From positions 62,001 through 126,000 of the forward strand of contig CAKOGP040001958.1 in assembly GCA_933822405.4 (NCBI GenBank): a stretch of DNA of 64,000 nt. Direction: 5' to 3'. The translations under genes were made by a program, and so were the position numbers. Numbering within the stretch: the first letter of the stretch is position 1; every line of letters starts with the position of its first letter. Origin of the DNA: Cylindrotheca closterium (lineage: Eukaryota; Bacillariophyta; Bacillariophyceae; Bacillariales; Bacillariaceae). Shown here one piece after another: positions 57,516-64,000 of the stretch. Below the pieces are notes generated by a model. It worked only from the letters and a program-made list of their open reading frames with translations. It had not been told where the DNA came from and did not search any database.

Positions 57516-57907
57516 CTCTTTAAAAGTGCTGCGATCAAATTATGGATCCAGCATCAACGAGAAACAAGGAAACCAAGTAAAGGGTGATTGTGATATTATT
57601 GGCGTCAACCAGCAGTTTGGATTCATCGGCGATGACAAAAGAATAAAACGAAATTATCTGCTTGCATGCATTTTTCGAAATAAAAAGTGTGACTGACTGA
57701 CTGACTGACTGACTGACTCGTTGCAGAAAATTGGTGACGTCACTTCTTCTGTGATAGTTGCGCTGATACGATGGAAAATCGATATTGAACAATCTGATCA
57801 AGAGTCAAATAATGTGAGAAATATAACTCCGAAATGACACATAAAAACCGATTTGACTATTACAGTACATATAAAATACCGGTATATTACACACCCACAG
57901 AAACAAG
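57516..57907. promoter_or_regulatory. Shared upstream region of divergent MBOAT and lipase genes
   Basis: A 392-bp spacer between divergent start codons, so both promoters should lie here. It contains a (GACT)n run at about 57691-57718. No gene is seen. Confidence 0.45.
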
Positions 57908-60490
57908 ATGGTGATGTGTGGTAAACAAGCGATACTACTTGTAGTGGCCTTTCATGGGGTTACAGATGCATTCGTGCAATCCAGTAGTAGGCAGAGGATA
58001 GTTGGTCAAATCAAGCCTCTTTTCTCTATGGAAATTATTTCAACTCCAGAAGAAGCTGATACTGATGATGATGAGGAAGGCCTGACGACAGTGGAAAACC
58101 CAACCCCCGGCTTTGACACTGATACAGCTCTATTTTGTGCAGGTTTGGCCTTTGATGCTTATGTTGAGCCTCCTGCTGATTCTTCAAGATGGGAACGCGG
58201 TGTAAGTTGCCCATTCACTCTTTTCATTTGTTGATTCAGTCACGGCCATGTTCATTTTTGTGTCGTGCACATCAAAGGCGTCTGGCTCACACACATCTCG
58301 TGTCACATTACTGTATGGTTCTCAATTTCATATATCGATACGCCATCCTAACTATTATGCGAATGGTCGATTCAGTCAAAGGGAATGAACGTCGCCTTCA
58401 GTTCATCGGCCTTCACAAAGAACTTGTATCAAGGAATGGTGGAAGTGACTCCAGTCAAATGTTCCGGATTGCCAGACGAAGACGACAATGTCGAGGCGGC
58501 ACTTTCGGGGCGTGGAGTGGATGCCAAAATCATGGTTGCGGCAGTCGAGGGGAAATGGAAGGAAGATGTGGAGTTGCTCAAGAAAGAGTATCACGAGGGA
58601 ATATCCGACTTGACGGGGGCCGCTCATATTGGTCAGAGCAGTACGGCATGGTCCAATGTCAATGAACGAAAATCAAATAACGCCAAGAAGGAATCCGGAA
58701 AGGCTCTGCCGTATCACATTCCAAAGAGCTGGGGGAAAGATGCACAGGCTGTCTGGCCTGACCCAGAACCGTTTTATGTCTACGTGCAAGATCCTGCGAA
58801 TTGTCTATTGCTGTTCACCTTGTTTGATGACGACGTGATTGGCGAAGGGTCTGCCCTTGGATCCACCTACATTGCTCTCAAAGAGGTCCTCCCACAAGTC
58901 AAAATGACCAAAGAAGAAGTTGTCAACAAACTCAAGACCAGTGTTTTGAAACGGATACAAAGCGGGGAGATTTCGGCGGATCAAATTGACGAGGAGATCA
59001 GTCGGGCCGTCAATCGCGATATCGAACCATGGCAAGGTGAATTGAAGTTGACCTCCAAGCCAAGGATAAAGAACAAGAATGGTCAAATCACCATGGGAGC
59101 TGCAGCAGGCGGCATGGTGGCTGGACCAGTGGGAGCAGCTGTCGGAGCTGCCTTGGGAAGCTTGTACGAAGGTCAAGTGAAGGGTCGTATTGAAGCAAAA
59201 CTGCGATATTTGCCAATTCCTCAAGGGTCCATGGCACGAAACACATATGAAGTCCTCGGAGGTATGCCTGGAATCAACTGGGGAGAACTATACGAGAAGC
59301 ATCTGGCGCGACGAATTGGAGAAGATAAAGCACAAAATGCCCTGCATGCTGGAAAGGATTTGGAGTTATGCTTCTTTATCAACCACGACGAGACTGGAGG
59401 GTGCTGCAGTGTCTATAGATCGCTGGAGAAAAACCTCATTGTTGTCAGCTTCCGAGGGACTTGTGAAATAGTCGATCTGATAACTGACACATCCATTGCA
59501 CAGAATCCATGGGTGCAGGGCGAGGACCCAGAAGATGAGACCACATCCAAGGTCCATGTCGGATTCCGCAAGTCCATGAACTCCATTTCAAGGCGTCTGA
59601 AGGAATTGGTATTGGCGACAGTACCCAGGGGTGAAAATATGGCTGACTATGACATGCTGGTGACGGGTCATTCCTTGGGTGGTGCTCTTGCTACTCTGTT
59701 TACCGCAGACATTGGAGAGTTTGGAATAGATGCCGGACGGGCATTACCACAGACCGAGGCATCGGACGATTGGTGGAAAGCAATTACTAGTCGCTTTGGT
59801 GACAAGGGTGAAGAAATCGTTGCTCCGCCAAAGTCACCACCTCGCCCCAAGTCGTTGCGATGCTACACTTTTGGAAGTCCACGAGTCGGGAACAGGGCCT
59901 TTACCAAGCGCTTTGATGAAATCATGAAGCAAGGAAATATTGACGAGGCCTATCGCATTGTAAACAATAAGGATATTGTGGCCCGGGTGCCCAGGAGTAT
60001 GGTGACCCTGAACGTCGATTATGATCATTGTGGCAAGACAGTGTTGGTCGAGCAACCAACTGAAGAGAATGAGCTAAGCAGAACCCTTTGGGTCGAGGGA
60101 GAGACAGACGACACTTTATGTGAAGTACGAGATTCTGAAAATAGAATGTCCAATCCTACTTCGGAAGGGGGTTTGATATACGATCTAATGTCTCTGACGA
60201 AGGGTGACGAAGATTCGTCAGTGGAAGCCGAACAATCACTGAACAAGATCGGAAGTCTAGCGGCCAAATTGCAGGAGCGTCTTTCCAAGGTGACAGTTTC
60301 GGACGTTGCGAGTGTTATTGGTATTGATAAGAATTTTTCCGAGCGAGAAGTCAAAATTGTGCAATCCCTAGTCGAGGGTGATGGTTTGGCAAATCACATG
60401 GAAGACTCCTATTATGCCGCCATGGGCCGAGCTGTCGGATTTCGGGCAAGCGTCGATGAAGAAATTGTTGAAACTGAGAAACTAGCTTAG
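57908..60490 (+). CDS. Plastid class-3 lipase with C2-like and glycine-zipper regions
   Basis: Two exons (57908-58201, 58376-60490) join in phase to 802 aa. An alternative acceptor 6 nt later also keeps the frame. The leader MVMCGKQAILLVVAFHGVTDAFVQ is a signal peptide ending in an ASAF-like DAF site, so plastid import is likely. A C2-like segment (FYVYVQDPANCLLLFTLFDD to ALGSTYIALKEVL) may bind lipid or calcium. A Gly/Ala-rich helix (MGAAAGGMVAGPVGAAVGAA) resembles a membrane-inserting glycine zipper. The Lipase_3 domain has LIVVSFRGT, then VTGHSLGGALATLF with the nucleophile Ser, an Asp in NNKDIVARVP and a His in DYDHCGKTV. Such enzymes hydrolyse plastid glycerolipids and take part in lipid turnover. 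The C-terminal 150 residues are unique and acidic. The divergent MBOAT neighbour suggests a shared lipid theme, as inference only. Confidence 0.9.
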
Positions 60491-60789
60491 ACATTCATGG
60501 TGAAGTAACCGGTTACCAATTCTTATGTGCCATAACATGGGACACGATCAATCCAAAGTCTATAGCATAGTCGAGTGGGTCTGGATCTGAAAATGAATCA
60601 CCGCATTCACTTCCCCCGTCTCCCCTTCCTTTTTTCTACTCCCTTTCAGTTTCAGCTTTGACTTGGGAGTCTTCCACCTTCTCTTTGGGCTTGGTGATCC
60701 AACCAAGAAGCTCAAACATTCTCAGCACGTGGATGTTTCGCAAGCAATGCCAATCACGTTATTTTAAAATAAGCATCCCTTGTTGCGTT
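60491..60789. other. Spacer after the lipase gene
   Basis: About 300 bp with a pyrimidine-rich stretch (60610-60650). It holds the 3' UTRs of the lipase gene and of the convergent pseudogene. No gene is seen. Confidence 0.5.
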
Positions 60790-61670
60790 TCAAATCAAAC
60801 TTTCAACCCCACACCAAGCATAGCATGCATTCCCTCTGGCCGCGACGAGAAAGTTGACTGCTTCAAGAACAATGTAGCCACTCTTCTTGCGATTACCCTT
60901 GCATGAGTGGCATGTGCCTGCAACGAGCTCGACCATCGATTTGAACGGACCATCATGGATGGGTACCACATAAGCTTGCCTCTTGCCCGTTGGAACAAAT
61001 CTGTTGGTGAACTCTATCTGGAATATCTTTAGCTTTCCCCACCCTTGTTCTCATCAGTAAATGGTTTTTGTTGACTGCAGACAAGAGCAAAAAATTCCAA
61101 TGACTTCTTTGGCTGCTCTTGCTTCAGTGCATGTGGTTTCTTCGTGCTCCGAGCAACTGCGGCTTGATAGGAGAACCCATTTGGAAGAACCGATTTTCGT
61201 TTTGGCCTTGCTAGTTTTGGCCTTGCTAGTTTTGGGCTTGTCATCATAGCTGGTTTCTCAATTGTAGAGGAATTCTCGTCAAAGGAGGCACAAAGGTCAT
61301 TCCCAACAGTATTCCCATGATTATTGTCATCTTCTGTCCCAACAGACGGACCAGCTGGATTAGTCCCGGCACATGCAATAGGACCAGGAACCTTGAGGGC
61401 GCTTGTCTTTGCTCTGTTTCTATCTTTTGAAGCTCTGAGTGCTTTCTTGACAAAAGAAAGGGCTTTGAAGTAATTGATTTTGTTCTTGTGGCGGTCAAGA
61501 AAGACACCACCCATTTCCATCCACTTCTGAGTGCAATCGTTTATGACAAGCTTAAAAGCACTGCTTTTGCCACATCCAAAGCCATTGAGCCTAGATAGTT
61601 CTTCATTGTAGCGCTCAAGATGCTTTTCCCACCGTGGATTTTTGCACCAAGGATAGACTTGAAGATCCAT
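60790..61670 (-). pseudogene. Frameshifted unknown gene with Cys-rich C-terminus
   Basis: The first part reads from the ATG at 61670 (MDLQVYPWCKNPRWEKHLER) to a stop at 61031-61029, with the segment INDCTQKWMEMGGVFLDRHK and a duplicated KLARP pair. The sequence clearly stays coding past that stop, but in another frame. Codons from about 61044 down to a TGA at 60792-60790 give KLKIFQIEFTNRF, then GTCHSCKGNRKKSGYIVLEA and NACYAWCGVES, a Cys-containing pattern suggesting metal binding. The two parts meet without a usable intron: the only GT-AG candidate is about 25 nt. A one-base loss in the GGGGAAAG stretch near 61038-61042 is the simplest explanation. I do not recognise the family. An unusual intron or sequencing error are alternatives. 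Confidence 0.55.
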
Positions 61671-62118
61671 TGCCAATAAGCTGGTGTTGAGATCTCATCA
61701 TATATACCGGTATGATAGCTTCATTGCATTTTCCTCCGACGTCACAGTAAAATGACCAGAACAGACCCGGAAGTATAAATTGCTTCCAGACCAATTTCGA
61801 TTGGTTGGTGCCTGTCATAGCGGTAGGTAGGTAGGTACACGAGTACATGGTACGCACCCCTGGCTCGTACCGGGTACAAGTACCGGTAGAAAGGGACCGC
61901 TAATCTTTTTGAAATACGGTATCAGTACCGGTACTGTAGGCAGGTTGGCTCCAGATTTGGTGGGAACTTTATTAGTGTTCAATCCTGCGGAACAGAGTGA
62001 GGGCATCGCTCTCATCATCGCATCTTCGGAACGCATCATCGCATGTACAAATTCTCGAGTCATCGGCAATGCCCTTATTGCCTTTGTAACGAAAAGAAGC
62101 TGTAGCGTCGAGTTCGGA
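61671..62118. other. Shared upstream region, GTACC-rich
   Basis: About 450 bp between the divergent starts of the pseudogene and the PCMT gene. It contains a dense cluster of GGTA, GTAC and ACCGGTA motifs at about 61825-61940. The PCMT frame is open upstream to 61909, but that part lacks an ATG and looks non-coding. Confidence 0.45.
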
Positions 62119-62964
62119 ATGGCTACATTTCCTCCTCTCAAAGAACTAGCTGTCATCTTGCTTTGTTTACTATTGCGACCTTCGACTGCATTCAACAAAC
62201 CAAAGAATCCAAAGAATTCCGAAATGAAAGCTTGGACGTGTCATGGACGGAATCAAAAGGAATTGGTGGAACGATTATGCCAAGCCTCCATCATCAAGAC
62301 ACCAGCGGTGAAGAAAACAATGGAGATGGTAGATCGAAGTTGTTATATTCCTACGAATCCATACAGAGATGCCCCTCAAGCGATTGGACACGGTCAAACA
62401 ATCAGTGCTCCTCACATGCATGCTCACGCGCTGGAGGAAATCTATCCCTACCTAGTCGGGAAGAAAGAATTGAAGGTATTGGACGTGGGATGTGGCTCTG
62501 GGTATCTTACAACGGCTTTGGGCCGATGTCTTCAGTTGTTGAAAGAGCAAAAGGAACAGCCTGAAACCCAAAAATGCGAATCGGCAAGTATTCTGGGCAT
62601 TGATGTGCATCAGTACTTGATTGATTTGACGCGTGAGAACATGAATAAAGCAGATAGTGACCTATTGGAATCCGGGACAGTGAGGATTGCGCTAAGGGAT
62701 GGTTGGAAAGGATGGGAGGAAGAAGCTCCATTTGATGCCATTCACGTTGGAGCAGCAGCTGATTCCTTGCCCGAACAGCTCCTCAATCAGCTCAAAGTCG
62801 GAGGTGTCATGATTATTCCAATTGGACCACAGTCACAAATTCAAAATCTGTACAAGATAGAACGATTGAATCAGACTGAAGAGGGCAGTGAGAGGTACCA
62901 CTCCGAAGACTTTCGCACGACTCCTCTGTTGGGTGTTCGCTATGTACCTTTGATTCGCCCGTAG
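62119..62964 (+). CDS. pcm: Protein-L-isoaspartate O-methyltransferase, plastid-targeted
   Basis: Single-exon gene of 281 aa. PCMT methylates isoaspartyl residues formed by protein ageing, using S-adenosylmethionine, and so starts their repair. The ATG at 62119 is chosen because it gives a signal peptide (MATFPPLKELAVILLCLLL) with the diatom plastid site STAF, although the frame stays open upstream. The mature enzyme begins near NKPKNPKNSEMKAWTCHGR. Family blocks in order are VDRSCYIPTNPYRDAPQAIG, GHGQTISAPHMHAHALEEI, the SAM-binding VLDVGCGSGYLTTALG, and APFDAIHVGAAADSLPEQLL followed by GGVMIIPIGP. The length without the leader fits the family. Plastid repair of isoaspartate would suit an organelle rich in oxidative damage. 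The localisation comes from the leader only. Confidence 0.9.
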   Translation: MATFPPLKELAVILLCLLLRPSTAFNKPKNPKNSEMKAWTCHGRNQKELVERLCQASIIKTPAVKKTMEMVDRSCYIPTNPYRDAPQAIGHGQTISAPHMHAHALEEIYPYLVGKKELKVLDVGCGSGYLTTALGRCLQLLKEQKEQPETQKCESASILGIDVHQYLIDLTRENMNKADSDLLESGTVRIALRDGWKGWEEEAPFDAIHVGAAADSLPEQLLNQLKVGGVMIIPIGPQSQIQNLYKIERLNQTEEGSERYHSEDFRTTPLLGVRYVPLIRP

Positions 62965-63376
62965 GTAAGGGATGATAGAACATAGTCATGCTGTATTTTT
63001 CAGTACTTGGAACAACTACGACGCTCGGTGGTCCCTGGAGTTTCGCTATACTTTTAAAAAGTACAGCCATAATCTGCCTGCCTTTGTGATTGAAATAAAT
63101 TGTCTTATTAGATGATTTCATTCGACAAGTCGCTTTGGATTGGCTCTCGTATTGTCTTACACACTAGTCCTATCTGCCAAGTTCAAACAATTCAACCGCT
63201 CGTTTGTACTAATCGCCCTTGGCAAGCTGCTTTGTGAATAGCATATTGGAACCACCAAGCAGCAAAAACAATTCTGTAGATTATCCTGAAACTTCTTATA
63301 TATTATGATGTATTATCGTTCTAAAATTCTCTCAACTAGAATCATTCTCTCGCACAAACACTCTCAATTGTCCATT
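62965..63376. other. Spacer between convergent PCMT and cyclase genes
   Basis: About 410 bp holding the 3' UTRs of two convergent genes. No open frame, RNA gene or repeat of note was seen. Confidence 0.5.
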
Positions 63377-64000
63377 CTATTGCGACAAGGATCGTTGAAA
63401 CGTGATTGCGGGCCTTGCTTGTACAATCGGCGATTTTTGTACTTCGGTCGGTTTGTGAACTTTTAATGCTGTTGGGATTTCTCGTGTATACTTGGTGGCT
63501 CCCGTCATGGTGGTGTGCCGAGAAGGATGGTTCATTGCAATCTCGTCGTGGTGCTTTGATGTCACCACCGCTGGACTGCGGAAAACTTTACTAGCATTTG
63601 GCGGTGGGGATGTCATGATTTGTGGCTTCTCGTCAAAGTTCACCAATGGACGTGGTTCATCAAAATGACCGGCGACAACTGGTGCATTCTCTCCCTTGCC
63701 CACCCAGTGAGTGACCATGCTACCCTTCCCCTTGACTGCAACTTTGCCACGCTTAAAGAGAGGCAATCCTGGAGCTTGTTCCTTCAAAAGCTTGGCTGCG
63801 GCATCGGAACATTGAATGCGACCACTCACAGACAGAGATTCCATCCTGGAGGCGGTATTCACAGTGTCTCCAAAGAGACCGTACCTCGGATTCAATGATC
63901 CAATCACATTACTCACGACTGGACCACTGTGGAAACCGACGCGAATGTGGATATAGCCAGCAGAAGGTTCGTCTTCGTCAATCAAAACATTTCCAGCCGC
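63377..64000 (-). CDS. Class III nucleotide cyclase, C-terminal part of a third family member (5' end off the window)
   Basis: The last exon of a gene that begins beyond base 64000. It covers the second half of a class III cyclase: [40 protein letters not shown] and ASRMESLSVSGRIQCS, ending with GKGSMVTHWVGKGE. This matches exon 10 of the receptors at 1-4565 and 5357-10163 in order and length. It is clearly diverged in sequence, and the about 105-residue tail is unrelated. As in those genes, the residue before LFGD is Gly where animal guanylyl cyclases have Cys. Whether it has the same kinase and PhnD-type ectodomain cannot be seen here. Confidence 0.88.
   Translation of the reverse strand, partial: AAGNVLIDEDEPSAGYIHIRVGFHSGPVVSNVIGSLNPRYGLFGDTVNTASRMESLSVSGRIQCSDAAAKLLKEQAPGLPLFKRGKVAVKGKGSMVTHWVGKGENAPVVAGHFDEPRPLVNFDEKPQIMTSPPPNASKVFRSPAVVTSKHHDEIAMNHPSRHTTMTGATKYTREIPTALKVHKPTEVQKSPIVQARPAITFQRSLSQ

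Noticed and set aside
58385..58393. Lipase starting at the internal ATG at 58385
   Set aside because: A spliced upstream exon supplies a signal peptide and ASAF-like site in the correct phase. The internal start would remove the plastid leader.
61909..62118. N-terminal extension of PCMT
   Set aside because: The upstream frame has no ATG start and would bury the signal peptide and STAF plastid site. The ATG at 62119 is preferred.

Overview
The window looks like nuclear DNA of a diatom, probably a pennate one. Genes are split by short introns (about 50-120 bp, GT-AG, with one GC-AG family). Several precursors carry the diatom plastid leader: a signal peptide followed by an ASAF-like site with an aromatic residue at +1 (PCMT, class-3 lipase, a CtpA-type protease). 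A Ty1/copia remnant, microsatellites and long gene-poor spacers also fit. All exon joins were read by eye from splice consensus and reading phase. No transcript or database evidence was available, and the species is not determined.

Layout. 1-10163 (minus): two near-identical tandem copies of a receptor with a PhnD-type phosphonate/phosphate-binding ectodomain, one membrane span, a protein kinase with all catalytic motifs, and a class III nucleotide cyclase. The first copy runs off the left edge. 11934-20545: a mitochondrial carrier, an ABCF1/GCN20-type ATPase, a repeat protein ending in a LOV-like PAS domain without the photoactive Cys, and an ankyrin/SPGK-repeat/coiled-coil protein. 21003-33420: a tandem array of three SLC34-type Na+/phosphate cotransporters. 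Each is preceded by a copy of an unrecognised gene, complete upstream of the first and 5'-truncated upstream of the other two. A deleted copia-like element with 205-bp LTRs sits upstream of the third transporter. 33929-39515: an anchored coiled-coil protein, a lumen-type CtpA protease, and a very small three-exon B12D/MLRQ-type mitochondrial gene. 40766-51252: two paralogues of a CxxC domain family flanking a compact four-domain voltage-gated-type channel with an unusual pore. 51773-62964: a 1366-residue membrane protein of unknown function, an MBOAT wax-synthase-like acyltransferase, a plastid class-3 lipase, a frameshifted pseudogene and a plastid PCMT. 63377-64000: the C-terminal end of a third cyclase of the same family as the first two.

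How the genes may work together. The most notable association is the PhnD-ectodomain receptor kinase-cyclases close to a phosphate-transporter array. PhnD-type proteins bind phosphonate, phosphite or phosphate in bacteria. A phosphorus-sensing receptor acting through a cyclic nucleotide, linked to amplified phosphate uptake, is therefore a testable idea, but it is inference only. Both arrays show mosaic divergence: kilobase tracts of near identity broken by sharply bounded divergent islands. This suggests recent duplication together with gene conversion.
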